From the NCBI GenBank assembly GCA_003169845.1, contig PNAG01000004.1, positions 1,184 to 65,183 of the forward strand: a DNA stretch of 64,000 nucleotides, in the 5' to 3' direction. This DNA is from Candidatus Dormiibacterota bacterium. GTDB taxonomy: Bacteria > Chloroflexota > Dormibacteria > Dormibacterales > Dormibacteraceae. The translations under genes and the position numbers were made by a program. Shown piece by piece: positions 29,318 through 38,535 of this stretch (its first letter is position 1; each line of letters starts with the position of its first letter). The notes below the pieces were generated by a model that saw only the letters and a list, made by a program, of their open reading frames with translations, had not been told where the DNA came from and ran no database searches.

Positions 29318-30229
29318 ATGAGCCGCAGCTGCCCGCGCCGTCAAGGTGTGGTTGCTCGTGGACCGGTCGCCTTCGTCCTGTCCGGTGGTGGGAGCCTCGG
29401 AGCCGTCCAGGTCGGGATGCTCCAGGCGCTCACGGAGGGCGGAATCCGGCCTGACTTGCTGATCGGTACCTCCGTCGGCGCCGTCAACGCCGCCTGGATG
29501 GCGGGCCAGCCCGACCACGATGGAGCCATGAAGCTCGGAGAGATCTGGTTGGGCCTCAGGCGCCACCACATATTTCCGCTCAGCCCTTGGGCCGGCGCGC
29601 GAGGCCTGCTCGGCCGCAGCAACCATTTCATCCCCAACGCCGGCCTTCGGTCCGTCCTCGAAAGGCATCTCCCCTACGAGTTGCTCGAAGACGCCGCTGT
29701 TCCGGTCCACATCATCACCACCGACCTGAGGACCGGCCGTGCGGTGACGATCTCATCGGGGCCCGCAATCCCGGCGCTGCTCGCCAGCACCGCCATCCCC
29801 GGAGTGTTTCCGCCGGTGACCATCGGCCAGCGCGATCTCGTGGACGGCGCCGTCGCGAGCCACACCCCGATCACGGCGGCGATCGAGCTCGGTGCAGCGG
29901 AGATCTTCGTCCTTCCTGTCAGTTACCCATGGCTGCGGCAGGAACCGACCAGCGCTCTCGGGATGGTCCTCTATGCGCTCGCGCGGTTCGTCGAGCAAAA
30001 GCTCGAGGCCGAGGTGGCCGCGAACGGCCGCAGGGCAGCCATCCACCTGCTGCCCACGATGGACCTCCCCGCTGTCTCGCCCGCCGATTTCAGGTACACC
30101 CGTGAGCTGATCGCGATGGGACAAAAGTGGGCTCGCCGCCACCTGGGGTCGTTGACGACCGCGATCCAGCCTGAGCAGCGCGCAGCGCAGGGTCTGCGGC
30201 TCGAACCGGCGCCCGCGCGCGCGGCGTAG
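29318..30229 (+). CDS. Patatin-like phospholipase
   Basis: This 303-residue serine lipase-type acyl hydrolase has the oxyanion loop GGGSLGAVQ, nucleophile Ser near 51 in GTSVGAVNA (GxSxG) and the dyad Asp near 175 in DGAVA. There is no signal peptide, so it is probably cytoplasmic or peripheral and acts on membrane lipids. The length fits the short bacterial RssA-like group. It follows the small gene at 29110. Confidence 0.9.
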   Translation: MSRSCPRRQGVVARGPVAFVLSGGGSLGAVQVGMLQALTEGGIRPDLLIGTSVGAVNAAWMAGQPDHDGAMKLGEIWLGLRRHHIFPLSPWAGARGLLGRSNHFIPNAGLRSVLERHLPYELLEDAAVPVHIITTDLRTGRAVTISSGPAIPALLASTAIPGVFPPVTIGQRDLVDGAVASHTPITAAIELGAAEIFVLPVSYPWLRQEPTSALGMVLYALARFVEQKLEAEVAANGRRAAIHLLPTMDLPAVSPADFRYTRELIAMGQKWARRHLGSLTTAIQPEQRAAQGLRLEPAPARAA

Positions 30230-30559
30230 AGACCGGCGACTAGAGGGCCCGTACCGCCTGCCCGAACTAGCGGTTGCGGCGCTCCGCCGGCTCGGGAACG
30301 TCTTCGCCTCCGTCATGTCGGCGGCGCCGCCCACCGCACCCTGGCACGGGGGCTGCAGGAGGCTTTGCCGGGATCGATCCGCCACCCGGCGGCTCAGCGC
30401 GTAAAGCTGCGGCGCGGCACGTGAAGCAGAAGCACTCCATCGCCTCACCAAGCTGCCAAGCTCGGACCCGCTAGGGCACGTGCAGGTATCGGCGCGGAGG
30501 CAAATCTGTCTTCGTTACACATGTAGGAGTCCTGCCTACCCACACCTTCAAGATGCCGC

Positions 30560-30599
30560 TGAGAAACAAAAGAAACGGCGCCCGCGTGTGCAGGCGCCG
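30560..30599 (-). terminator. Rho-independent terminator
   Basis: CGGCGCC (30576-30582) pairs with GGCGCCG (30593-30599), followed on the minus strand by TTTCTTTTGTTTCTC. It closes the small hydrophobic protein gene at 30627. Confidence 0.85.
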
Positions 30600-30626
30600 C
30601 CCGCCTCCGGCTGTTTTTTGGGCTGA

Positions 30627-30797
30627 CTACCAGCGGTACCAGCGGCCTCCGCCCTCGGCTGAGCGAATGAAGAAGCCGAGCACCCAAAGGATCAGCCCGA
30701 TGACGAGCAGAATCCAGAGGATGTGAAGCGCTGGGGCCAGCAAGCCGCCCCCACCGAGGAGCAGCAGCAGCAGGATCAGGACGATCAACGCAACCAC
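30627..30797 (-). CDS. Small hydrophobic membrane protein (56 aa)
   Basis: The start is GTG 30797 with AGGAGGT nine bases upstream. The product is MVALIVLILLLLLL, a Gly-rich turn, a second helix HILWILLVIGLILWVLGFF, and the tail RSAEGGGRWYRW. Two-helix proteins of this size with an aromatic C-terminus are common stress-linked membrane peptides in soil bacteria; the function is unknown. A strong terminator follows. Confidence 0.75.
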   Translation of the reverse strand: MVALIVLILLLLLLGGGGLLAPALHILWILLVIGLILWVLGFFIRSAEGGGRWYRW

Positions 30798-31219
30798 TCT
30801 TGATTTACCTCCTTTCGAACTGGTCCTTGCGGCCAGCTGAGATTTCTTGTACTACTTGAAAAACGCTTGGCGATCAGGCAATTACCTGGCCCTGAGGCGC
30901 TTCAGGAACGCCCGGCCGACGTGCTCCTGGGTCCCGTTTTGCCGCCTTTCACCTCCCGGACGCCGAGCCAACCGCCGACTAGAGGCCTGGAGGTCAGGGA
31001 GACTTACCTTCGCGCGCGTGGGGAGGTCGCGGCGAAGCCGCCGGGTGGGGAGTCGCAACCGCCCTCAGCGGCCCCCCTAAAAGGTAGCCGAAGCCGTCGT
31101 GTGGACCAGGCGTGATGAACAACTCAAGCTCAGGCGCGCAGGCGACAGCGTCTACCTCTGCCCTCGCCGGGCTTGGAAATGCCGAAGATCCGGTGAGCAC
31201 ATCGAGGAGCTCTGGGCGA
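30798..31219. other. Intergenic stretch without a supported gene
   Basis: The first part holds the promoter region of the small hydrophobic protein gene. The rest probably is the eroded body of the response regulator whose first codons remain at 31220-31300; no frame there reads as a receiver or LuxR domain. Confidence 0.4.
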
Positions 31220-31300
31220 TCACTCTGAACACTGTGCCAGCCCCTCTGCGACCACTCGGTGGTCTTCGACGATCAGCACGCGAGCCCGGGTCCGCGGCAT
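31220..31300 (-). pseudogene. Response regulator stub (locus B)
   Basis: ATG 31300 overlaps the kinase stop (ATGA), exactly as at locus A. The frame reads MPRTRARVLIVEDHRVVAEG then LAQCSE and stops at 31220. This is the first beta strand and helix of a NarL-type receiver (compare VLIVEDHQVVADGL at 25472). The phospho-acceptor and DNA-binding domain are gone. Confidence 0.75.
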
Positions 31301-33090
31301 CAGCCGGTTGGCATCCAGAACTCCACGGTGGTGCCGACGCCCGGCTCGCTTTCGATCTTGGCCCAACCGCCGGCCAGGAGGGCACGCTCGTTCAGGGCAA
31401 GCAGTCCGAGGTGGCCTGGAAGGTGGTCGCGCTCTGAAACCACAAAGCCACGCCCGTTGTCGACCACCAGGCCGTGCACCGCGCCGTCGATTCTCCTCAC
31501 CGACACCTGAACGCGTGTCGCCGCCGCGTGCTTTTCAACGTTCGTCAGGGCCTCCGCGATCTGCCTGAACACCATCGACTTGAACTCGTACGAGAGCTCA
31601 TCGGGAATGTCGAGCGACAGCGCCGCCTCAACGCCTGTCAGCGAGCGGAGCATCGCTACGCGATCCCGGATCGTCTCTTCGAATCCGCCGGGGATATCGA
31701 GCGCGGGAGGGCGTACCTCGAACAGGAGACGCCTGAGGGCGTCTTCGGTCTGGGAAAGGAGGCTCTGCGCTTCGCTGAGCACCGTCTTGCCAGCGCCGTT
31801 GGGCTCGGCCAGGCGCTGCAGCTGCAGCTCAGCGGCGGTGAGCTTCTGCAGAGCGTCGTCGTGCAACTCGCTGGCGATTCGCTTGTACGCCTTGTCGACC
31901 GCCGTCGAAACATTCTTGAGCAAGAGCTGTCGTGCGGCATCGACCTTCTGAAGCCGTTCGACAGTCTCTTTGAGGTCGGCCTCCACGTGCCTTAGCTGCC
32001 AGACCAGGCCAGCCGCAAGGGCGGCTTTCTGTAGCACCCACGTGTCCTCGCGGCTGAAACCTTCGGGTCGCCGGCAGTCATACGCGGCGACGAGGCCGAG
32101 CCGCTGGTCTCCGGCGCGCCAGGCCACGCTGATCGCGTCGTTGACGCTCAAGGCGTCCAACACGTCCCGGAATTCCGACGAGTCATCGATGCGCGACGCC
32201 CGGAACGAGTAATCCCTGAAGACGACATTGCTTGTCAGGTCGTCCCTGTTCGGGGCGCACGGACTCGGGTAGAGCCGCCCGATGAACGCGTCATCGACAC
32301 CGTGCGCGCCTGGGATGGCGACGAGCATGCCTTCATTGTTCAATTCCCAGAAAAGCACTTTGTCAGCGCTCACAAGCTCGGCGATGCTCGCTGTCAAGCG
32401 CCGGTAGAAATCGCCCAGGGTCTGCCCAGTGCGGGCATGCACCGAAACTGCTAGGAGGGCTGCCACCGCCGCTTCATGCGCCCGCTCCACGCGCTCGGCA
32501 CTCTGGGCCCGCTCCTCGTTCTGCAAGCGCCGCTTCTCGCTGCGGTCGAGAGCGGTTCGCAGGTTCACCAAGCTGTCGACCATCTCCTGCCGGCGACGCT
32601 GCAACTGCGCGATCTCGAGCGCCGCGGCCACCTGGTTGCCAAATACCGCAAAGGTTCGACGCTGGATCGCCGTGTACCCCGAGCTCCTGGCGACGCCGAT
32701 CATGCCGAGCACCTTGCCTCCGGCTTTGAGTGGCTGGCCGCAATAAGACCTCAACGACCCGGCGGCGGGATCCATGGTGCCGTACCAGGTCGAGTCGGGG
32801 GTTTCCGCGACGGGACTCAAGCTCGCGTCGGCGGCGGCGACCAACCTTTCGATCTCTTCGCGGGGCACATTGTCAGGCGGATCGGCCGCCCGCGAAAAGA
32901 CCTGCCTAGCGCCTGCGTCGTCGACCAGCGCTACGAATGCCACGGACGATTTGGTCAACTCGAGCGCCCACCGCAGGGCGCCCTCGGCGATCTGGGGTAT
33001 GTCGTTGAGCCGCGCAAGCTCCTCAGAAACGCTCTGGAGCGCTTCGCTGACGTCCCAGGCCCCCGCCTCTGAACGGTTCACCGTTTCCAC
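31300..33090 (-). CDS. Dual-GAF sensor histidine kinase (HisKA_3; locus B, intact)
   Basis: This 596-residue soluble kinase has a GAF domain (about 10-160), a coiled coil, a second GAF-like domain (about 215-370), and HisKA_3 with SELHDDALQKL. HATPase_c follows, with ALTNVEKHAAATR, VDNGRGF and GHLGLLALNERALLAGG, ending EFWMPTG. All catalytic boxes look intact. Its cognate regulator downstream is only a stub, so it must signal to a regulator elsewhere or be orphaned; the intact regulator at 24831 is the obvious candidate. Confidence 0.9.
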   Translation of the reverse strand: METVNRSEAGAWDVSEALQSVSEELARLNDIPQIAEGALRWALELTKSSVAFVALVDDAGARQVFSRAADPPDNVPREEIERLVAAADASLSPVAETPDSTWYGTMDPAAGSLRSYCGQPLKAGGKVLGMIGVARSSGYTAIQRRTFAVFGNQVAAALEIAQLQRRRQEMVDSLVNLRTALDRSEKRRLQNEERAQSAERVERAHEAAVAALLAVSVHARTGQTLGDFYRRLTASIAELVSADKVLFWELNNEGMLVAIPGAHGVDDAFIGRLYPSPCAPNRDDLTSNVVFRDYSFRASRIDDSSEFRDVLDALSVNDAISVAWRAGDQRLGLVAAYDCRRPEGFSREDTWVLQKAALAAGLVWQLRHVEADLKETVERLQKVDAARQLLLKNVSTAVDKAYKRIASELHDDALQKLTAAELQLQRLAEPNGAGKTVLSEAQSLLSQTEDALRRLLFEVRPPALDIPGGFEETIRDRVAMLRSLTGVEAALSLDIPDELSYEFKSMVFRQIAEALTNVEKHAAATRVQVSVRRIDGAVHGLVVDNGRGFVVSERDHLPGHLGLLALNERALLAGGWAKIESEPGVGTTVEFWMPTG

Positions 33091-33181
33091 GGTCTGCCCC
33101 TTCGTAGCGATTGTACTCAGTTGCAGCTACGCCGAGGCCAACCGGCAGCGATGAGCGGGGGTACGAAGCGGTACTGGTCGC

Positions 33182-33346
33182 GTGCTGATCGCAGCCAGGT
33201 GCCTCGGTCCAGGTCGATTCCGACTCGAGATGATCAAGCTCGCGCACGACCTCAGCGACGCGGGCCGCAACCACAAAGGCCGCCGTGGGAGGCTGAAGGT
33301 CGCCCACGACGCGCAACCGATTCAGGCAGACCGGCGGGCGGCCTGA
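33182..33346 (+). other. Short ORF with conserved paralogous segment (locus B)
   Basis: The GTG-started 54-codon frame contains LIAARCLGPGRFRLEMIKLA then HDLSDAG and ends RRAA. It matches the frame at 26306-26530, which ends HRAA. Its place upstream of and divergent from the kinase is the same at both loci. Confidence 0.45.
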
Positions 33347-33491
33347 CCCCAAGGCCGGACGGCGGGAGCAGGGTGAGTCCTGAACCGTAGCCAGACCTGG
33401 CCCGCAGCTTGGTAGGCGCCACCTCCCAGGCCCGCCGCCACCGGATCCGGCGGCCCGAGTACTTCACCTGAGGGATGCGTTTCTAGTACAG

Positions 33492-33705
33492 ATGGACGAA
33501 TTTGACCGCCTGTTGGAGTTTGAGCTGCGGCGAATGCTCGACCCCGTGGTCGCCTCTCCAGCGCCCGCACGCCGGAGGGTTCGAGAACGAGGAGTATCCA
33601 TTCTTACAATCGCCCTCTTCCGTCGAGCTCGTCCCGGCGACGATTGCGGTAGTCGAGCCCACCGTTGCGACCCTGCCGGACCGTCCGGTGCCACCTTTCT
33701 CCTGA
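33492..33705 (+). pseudogene. Possible small gene with a frameshift, followed by a terminator
   Basis: ATG 33492 begins MDEFDRLLEFELRRMLDPVV. Near 33560-33600 the coding-like signal shifts by one base to a frame reading PSSVELVPATIAVVEPTVAT and then LPDRPVPPFS, which stops at 33705. A near-perfect terminator hairpin starts 23 bases later. Either a short gene broke by frameshift, or the assembly has an indel. No family was recognised. Confidence 0.35.
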
Positions 33706-33727
33706 GAGCGCCTTCCTTCCTCTCGTC

Positions 33728-33753
33728 GAGGCCGGGCCGAAAGGCCCGGCCTC
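33728..33753 (+). terminator. Strong terminator hairpin with GAAA loop
   Basis: GAGGCCGGGCC (33728-33738) and GGCCCGGCCTC (33743-33753) form an 11-bp perfect stem closed by a GAAA tetraloop. It is followed on the plus strand by ATTTGGTGTT. Confidence 0.75.
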
Positions 33754-34065
33754 ATTTGGTGTTCTCGCGGCACATCGTGATGCTGCGCCGAGCGCCGAGG
33801 GAGAGGCTACGCATGGGCAGCAGTTCAGTAGACCCCCCGCCGGGGCCCTATCCGTGGGGGCGTCGATCGGGTCCCTTCAAATCTGAAAGGAGGTTCCTGA
33901 CGTTTGGGCAATCTGCCTTTCGTACTTCTCGTCATTCCTGTGCTGCTGGGTCCTCGGAGCCGGCGGACACAGCTGGCGCCGCTTTCACCGAGGGGGAGAA
34001 TCCCAAGAGTACTTTCACCCCGGGTTTCGTACAGGGTGAAGGTGCAGGATCGAGATAGCCATCCG

Positions 34066-34236
34066 CTAGGAGACCTTGCGTTCCTGCTTCAGCCCACGCG
34101 CGCCCTGGTGGATGTTGTCGGCGGCTTCCTCGACAGCCATGTCATGGCCATCCGCCGCGGCCCGGAGGTCGTCAAGCGTTATATCGGTCGGCTTGTGTCG
34201 TTCGTTGTACTCACCGCACCCGCAGTTGAGGCACAT
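34066..34236 (-). CDS. Small Cys-rich N-terminus protein (56 aa)
   Basis: ATG 34236 is preceded by AAAGGAG. The peptide begins MCLNCGCGEYNERHKPTDIT, with three Cys within the first seven residues, and continues as an amphipathic acidic helix ending QERKVS. The Cys cluster could bind a metal. I recall similar short proteins in soil bacteria but cannot assign a function. Confidence 0.7.
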   Translation of the reverse strand: MCLNCGCGEYNERHKPTDITLDDLRAAADGHDMAVEEAADNIHQGARGLKQERKVS

Positions 34237-34343
34237 TTCACACTCCTTTCTTTGTTTTGCTGATTACCTGGAATAACCTAGCCGGCGAATAGCACACGAA
34301 CCTCGGGCACTCCACGCCGCTCCGGATCGCGCCATCACTGGTG

Positions 34344-34556
34344 CTAGCCCTGGCGGTCATCCGATTTTCGCAGCTCGTCCCTTCCCTTCTGCTCGCGCTG
34401 CTCGGTGGCGTGGTCGTGAATATCACCCCGGATCTCGCGACTCTTGCTCCGCACCTTGCCGGCGGTCTGTCTGATCTTGCCTTTGATCTCCTCACCTTTG
34501 TCGCTGGTCACCTTTCCCTTCACCTCTTCGGCTTTCCCTTCGATCTCGTCCCTCAT
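34344..34556 (-). CDS. CsbD-family stress protein
   Basis: This is a 70-residue, highly charged Lys/Glu-rich protein: MRDEIEGKAEEVKGKVTSDK then GEEIKGKIRQTAGKVR, the CsbD pattern. AAAGGAGGT precedes ATG 34556. CsbD proteins are abundant general-stress proteins (sigma-B dependent in Bacillus) of unknown mechanism. The stress theme fits neighbouring DUF892 and stressosome genes. Confidence 0.85.
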   Translation of the reverse strand: MRDEIEGKAEEVKGKVTSDKGEEIKGKIRQTAGKVRSKSREIRGDIHDHATEQREQKGRDELRKSDDRQG

Positions 34557-35339
34557 CTGGACCTCCTTTGAGCTATCCGGATCGCGCTTCCCGGGCGCGG
34601 CCGTTGTGTCTACATCTAGATAAGCGACTGCATCGGCGATCTACCCGCTGCGCGCGGTTTCACTCGACACGTGCCGCGAGCAGCCGGTTACGCCGCGATC
34701 GACTTGAGGTTGGGAAGGGATTTCGCGCGGGAAGAGTCCATGAATCCAGCTTGATCCGGACCGACCTGATGGGGATTGACACGGTGCGAAAGAGCTCGTG
34801 ATGGTCCCGCGTTCTTGCTGAATGTCCCACGCGATGCGTTGTGCCTTCGTGACTGCGTCATTTCGAGTACTGCCGCCCGAGAAGCCACCGATGGCGACTC
34901 TGAACTCGGTCGAGGTCGGCAAGGCCCGATCGAGCGGTACAGGTCACTGCTCGACCGAGATATAGGGATGGAGTTCGAGGGCCCGATGCGGGACCTCTCC
35001 CGGTTGCTGCGGGGCCAGACTTCAACTTCACCGCACGTGGCGGGAGTTCTTCGAAGTCACGGAACTGGCCGAGGTCCTCGAATGCACGCCTTCTTGCCTC
35101 CCGTGCGAGCTTCATCCCTTCGGCTCAGTTGGCGAGCAGCCTGACGACGCGTGAGCCTTGGATTGTGATCCAGCGCTCGTCGACGCCGACTCCCTGACTG
35201 TATGGGATCAACGAACCGCGCCACCCGGCAATTTCTGGGCCCGCGACCTCATGCAGCAAGGCCTTATCAGCAGCCTGGTCCAGGGACGTACTCGGCGATA
35301 CGCAGAGGGTCGTCTGGGCACCAGCGCCGCTATACAGAT
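34557..35339. other. Gene-poor stretch
   Basis: No frame has convincing coding character. A minus-strand frame ending at 35125 closes with VDERWITIQGSRVVRLLAN, which looks like the C-terminus of a lost protein, but its upstream part is shadow-like. Nothing else is supported. Confidence 0.35.
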
Positions 35340-36374
35340 GTGAGAATCGCTCAGGTAGCGCCGCTTTTCGTGCCGGTGCCTCCAAGGGAATACGGCGGCA
35401 CCGAGCGTGTTGTCCACACGCTAACGCAGGAGCTCGTGGCACGCGGCCACGACGTGACCCTATTCGCGTCGGCCGGATCGCAGACGTCGGCGACCCTTCA
35501 TTCCAGCTCTCCGGCGCCCTTGTGGCAGGCCGGAGGCGATGCCCTGGTGTGGCACGCGATCGAAGTGGAGGAGCTTGTGAAGCGCTCTTGCGAGTTCGAC
35601 GTCATCCACTCCCACCTCGACATCCTCCCTTGGCTGGGGGGCGACCGGTACGAGGCGCCCCTAGTGACGACGCTGCACGGCCGTCTCGATCAGCCGGAGT
35701 GGCAAAGGCTGCTCAGTGAGTTCAAGCAGTGGCCACTTGTCTCGATCTCGAACGCTCAGCGGAAACCGGTGGAAGACCTGGGTTTGAATTGGATGGCCAC
35801 GGTGTACCACGGCCTCGACCTGGAGCACATCTACTCCCAAGGCCGGGGCGCCGGCGGCTATCTGGCTTTCGTCAGCAGGCTGACGCCTGAGAAGGGTCCC
35901 GCCATCGCGATCCAGGCTGCCATCAGGGCTGGCATGAAGATCGTTGTCGCGGGCCCGATACCCGAGCAGGAGAGGGCGTATTTCGAGTCCGAGGTAGAGC
36001 CCCTGCTGCGAAATCCCCTCGTCGAGTGGGTCGGCGAGCTGGATGATGAGGGCAAGAATCGCGTGATCGGTGACGCGATCGGGTTTCTCGTTCCGATCCA
36101 ATGGGACGAGCCATTCGGGTTGGCCTTCATCGAGGCGCTCGCCACCGGCACGCCACTGATATCGCTTGCTCGAGGGTCTTTGCCCGAGCTGATCGAGAAC
36201 GGCCGCCACGGCATCCTGGTCAATGAGGAGCGCGAGCTCGTGGACGCCTGCAAGAAGATCGACAGCCTGGATCGCGCCGAGTGTCGGCGGTGGGTCATCG
36301 AGCGATTTTCCCCACAACGCATGGCCGAAGGCTATGAGTCTGTGTATGCCCATGTGACAGGTGAGGCTGCCTGA
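35340..36374 (+). CDS. Family 4 glycosyltransferase
   Basis: This 344-residue GT-B enzyme starts at GTG 35340 with MRIAQVAPLFVPVPPREYGG and the GGTERVV loop. The N-terminal domain has IHSHLDILPW; the C-terminal domain has FVSRLTPEKGP and the donor-binding EPFGLAFIEALATGTPLI (E-x7-E motif), followed by LPELIENGRHGILV. It transfers a sugar from a nucleotide donor; the acceptor cannot be inferred. It stands alone, with no polysaccharide cluster nearby. Confidence 0.88.
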   Translation: MRIAQVAPLFVPVPPREYGGTERVVHTLTQELVARGHDVTLFASAGSQTSATLHSSSPAPLWQAGGDALVWHAIEVEELVKRSCEFDVIHSHLDILPWLGGDRYEAPLVTTLHGRLDQPEWQRLLSEFKQWPLVSISNAQRKPVEDLGLNWMATVYHGLDLEHIYSQGRGAGGYLAFVSRLTPEKGPAIAIQAAIRAGMKIVVAGPIPEQERAYFESEVEPLLRNPLVEWVGELDDEGKNRVIGDAIGFLVPIQWDEPFGLAFIEALATGTPLISLARGSLPELIENGRHGILVNEERELVDACKKIDSLDRAECRRWVIERFSPQRMAEGYESVYAHVTGEAA

Positions 36375-36495
36375 TCGATGTGGACGCCTGGAAATGCTCT
36401 TTCCCGGATGGCCGCCGGCTGATCTGCACGTTGTCGACCTGCCTTGCGACAGCAACTTCGGTGAGCGGAATGGTGGGCGGACCGGGTGCGCATCG

Positions 36496-37017
36496 TCACA
36501 CGACGGCTGCACCCGTTTGCACAGCCTTACCGCAATGCCCGCCGGCCCTGGCGCGCATCGTTAACGCAACGCCCGCGACACGCTGTGGCTCCAGCAGATT
36601 CTTTCTTTGGTGGCAATTCAACGCATCGGTTAGGTGACGGGGCATGCCAGGCTCCGGCTTACGCCGGGCCGAGTGGTAAACCAGCTCGTCGAAAGAGCGG
36701 AAGGGCTCGGGCACCCTTAGCACGATCCGCCTGACGTCGAACTCGCACAGGGCCGAAAGGTGAGCCCTCTTGCGGTAGCGCAGTGGCTTGACAAGCACCT
36801 TGTAGTCGCCGGGCGCGGGCAGGCCCGCCAGCGCCCGGCGGGCATCCTCCACCCGGAAGCCGGCAAGCTCGCTTCGAAGGTCGATCGGGCCGCACGAGGC
36901 CTTCGCCGCCCGCTCGATGTCCTCGATTGCGCGGCCGATCGTGCTCGGCTCGGAGTGGGGCTCCTCGACCCAGGCGGGCGGCCGGCGCCGCATCGACGGT
37001 GGCGTGAATATGGCCAT
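36496..37017 (-). CDS. Hypothetical protein (173 aa), possibly truncated
   Basis: ATG 37017 has GAGGAG upstream. The core reads GDYKVLVKPLRYRKRAHLSA then FDVRRIVLRVPEPFRSFDEL, a beta-rich pattern. The last 40 residues are Arg-rich and lack structure, which may mean that the original C-terminus was lost by frameshift or deletion. No family is assigned. Confidence 0.5.
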   Translation of the reverse strand: MAIFTPPSMRRRPPAWVEEPHSEPSTIGRAIEDIERAAKASCGPIDLRSELAGFRVEDARRALAGLPAPGDYKVLVKPLRYRKRAHLSALCEFDVRRIVLRVPEPFRSFDELVYHSARRKPEPGMPRHLTDALNCHQRKNLLEPQRVAGVALTMRARAGGHCGKAVQTGAAVV

Positions 37018-37167
37018 GGGCTTGCTCCTCAGTTAGTAAGCGCCCACGCCGGGCGGTCTACCCGGGGTCCCAAACATCTACGAAATCACCGCCCGAGGGG
37101 GAATTTGCAGGCGCCTGTGCGTTCCATTGATGGCGGGCATCCGCCGCTACGAAGAAAGGAGGGATCG

Positions 37168-37290
37168 ATGCCTGGCAAGAAACCCGGACCGTCCATCAAG
37201 CGACCCAAAACCTACGAGGCACTCAAGAAGAAGGGCATGAGCAAGTCACGCGCCGCCCGCATTAGCAACGCGCAGGCGAAGAAGAGCTGA
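37168..37290 (+). CDS. Small basic DUF7218-like protein (40 aa)
   Basis: ATG 37168 follows AAAGGAGGG. The peptide MPGKKPGPSIKRPKTYEALK and then KKGMSKSRAARISNAQAKKS matches the pattern of short DUF7218-type proteins (GPSVK...YEALR...SKEKAARIANA). Those are usually somewhat longer. It is Lys/Arg-rich, so nucleic-acid contact is possible but unproven. Confidence 0.65.
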   Translation: MPGKKPGPSIKRPKTYEALKKKGMSKSRAARISNAQAKKS

Positions 37291-37549
37291 ATTGCCCTCC
37301 CTGCAAAGGTGGAGGCTGGGGTGGGGGACGCCCATCACTGACAGTCGACGGGCGTCATGCAGCTGAAGCTCGAACGGTCCTGACCCCACTTATGGCGCCG
37401 AGGGCGCCAGGCTGCATGCTCGAGAATGCCCCGTCGGCGGTCGCGGAGAGCGACTGAGCCTCAGCGAGTAACGGTTAGCTCGTCTCCTGGGACGAAACCC
37501 TTGTCCGTGATGTCGTAGCGGTGAACCACCGGCCGGTGACGCATCGCGC

Positions 37550-37650
37550 GGGTTCACCCGCACCCAGGTGTCCGCCGCCCATTCGCGCGACGACCTGGAG
37601 CCTGCGGTGCAGGCGTTCATCGTGAGGCGCGGGGAACTCGGCGCCGCCGG
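37550..37650 (+). pseudogene. C-terminal scrap of an alpha-oxoamine synthase-like gene
   Basis: One frame reads RTQVSAAHSRDDLEPAVQAF and then IVRRGELGA, resembling the extreme C-terminus of glycine C-acetyltransferase or 8-amino-7-oxononanoate synthase (SAAHTREDLE...F...GRELG). Nothing upstream matches the rest of the enzyme, so only a fragment remains. Confidence 0.35.
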
Positions 37651-37685
37651 CCGGTACCGTCGCGTCCCGACGCGTTCTCGAGGTA

Positions 37686-37934
37686 ATGAGCGAACAAGAG
37701 CTGATGCTCCTCCAGGTCGGCCAGGTCCTGTCGAAGGTCGCGCGGCCTCACCGCTGCGACGAAGCCATCCCCGTCGAGGTGCAGGCCAACCTCTGGCAGC
37801 TCGGCGTTCCCTGTGACGAAGCAACCCCTCGCGAGGAGTTGATCGCCCGCCTGTGGGCACGCAAGCGGGCCCTGCAGGTCAACTTCCAGTCAGCATGGGG
37901 CGGACGCAGACCCACGCCGCCGGCGGCGGCCTGA
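37686..37934 (+). CDS. Small hypothetical protein (82 aa)
   Basis: The frame begins MSEQELMLLQVGQVLSKVAR and contains EVQANLWQLGVPCDEATPRE then ELIARLWARKRALQ, balanced in charge unlike the overlapping Arg-rich frames. It has a helical pattern reminiscent of SAP-like or small regulatory peptides. No family was recognised, and the gene lies in a transposase-scarred region. Confidence 0.4.
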   Translation: MSEQELMLLQVGQVLSKVARPHRCDEAIPVEVQANLWQLGVPCDEATPREELIARLWARKRALQVNFQSAWGGRRPTPPAAA

Positions 37935-38044
37935 CGCAGACCCCGGACGCCGCGGAGGCCGCCCGGGAAGCGCGTCTCACCTATGCCTCGGACATCGAGC
38001 CGGGGATAAGGCGCGCGCGCGAGGGCAAGGGATTCGTGAGCGAT

Positions 38045-38503
38045 GCACTTATGCCGCCCTGCAGCCGCGCCATCGATAGCGGCGAATCGATCGATTGCTG
38101 ACCACGATCGCGAGCTTGAGCAGCTCGCCGCGAATGCGCTCGGTGCCCAAAGCGGGTTCTCCCGCGACATTCGAGCAATCAGTTCCCGGACTTCTGGGCT
38201 CAGGCGTAGCCGGCCCAGCCGACTACGCGACCTCCAGCTCCAGTACAGGCGCCAACCCCTGCGATGCCAGCCGATCACCGTCTCCGGTTGCACGATCCTC
38301 AGTTGACGAGTCCATCCCTCCGGCCAGAGCCACCGCATCCAGACCCAAAGGATTCGATCCCGGTTGTGCAGACGCGGCTTTGGCTTGCGCCGAAGGAGCA
38401 CTTCGAGTTGGTGTCGCAGGACCAGATTCTCGAGCGTAAGATCTTGGCGGGAACGACAGCAATCAATAAGGACGCGAAGCAGCATCAAGAGGAAGCCCAG
38501 CAC
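38045..38503 (-). pseudogene. Transposase N-terminal remnant
   Basis: ATG 38503 starts MLGFLLMLLRVLIDCCRSRQ, then LENLVLRHQLEVLLRRKPK and PETVIGWHRRGWRLYWSWRS, the N-terminal part of integrase-type transposases. Near 38165 the frame shifts: RENPLW continues in another frame as GTERIRGELLKLAIVVSNRS. The catalytic core is missing. Confidence 0.75.
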
Positions 38504-38535
38504 CGGCGCGGGAGCATATCAGGGCAGGGCGCGCC

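Noticed and set aside
33904..34263. Plus-strand ORF of 119 residues after AAAGGAGG
   Set aside because: A good ribosome site and a short hydrophobic start, but the rest is antisense to the Cys-rich small gene and lacks coding character; at most a very short peptide.
37390..37860. Minus frame of 156 residues
   Set aside because: Arg/Pro-rich antisense of the fragment and small gene on the plus strand.
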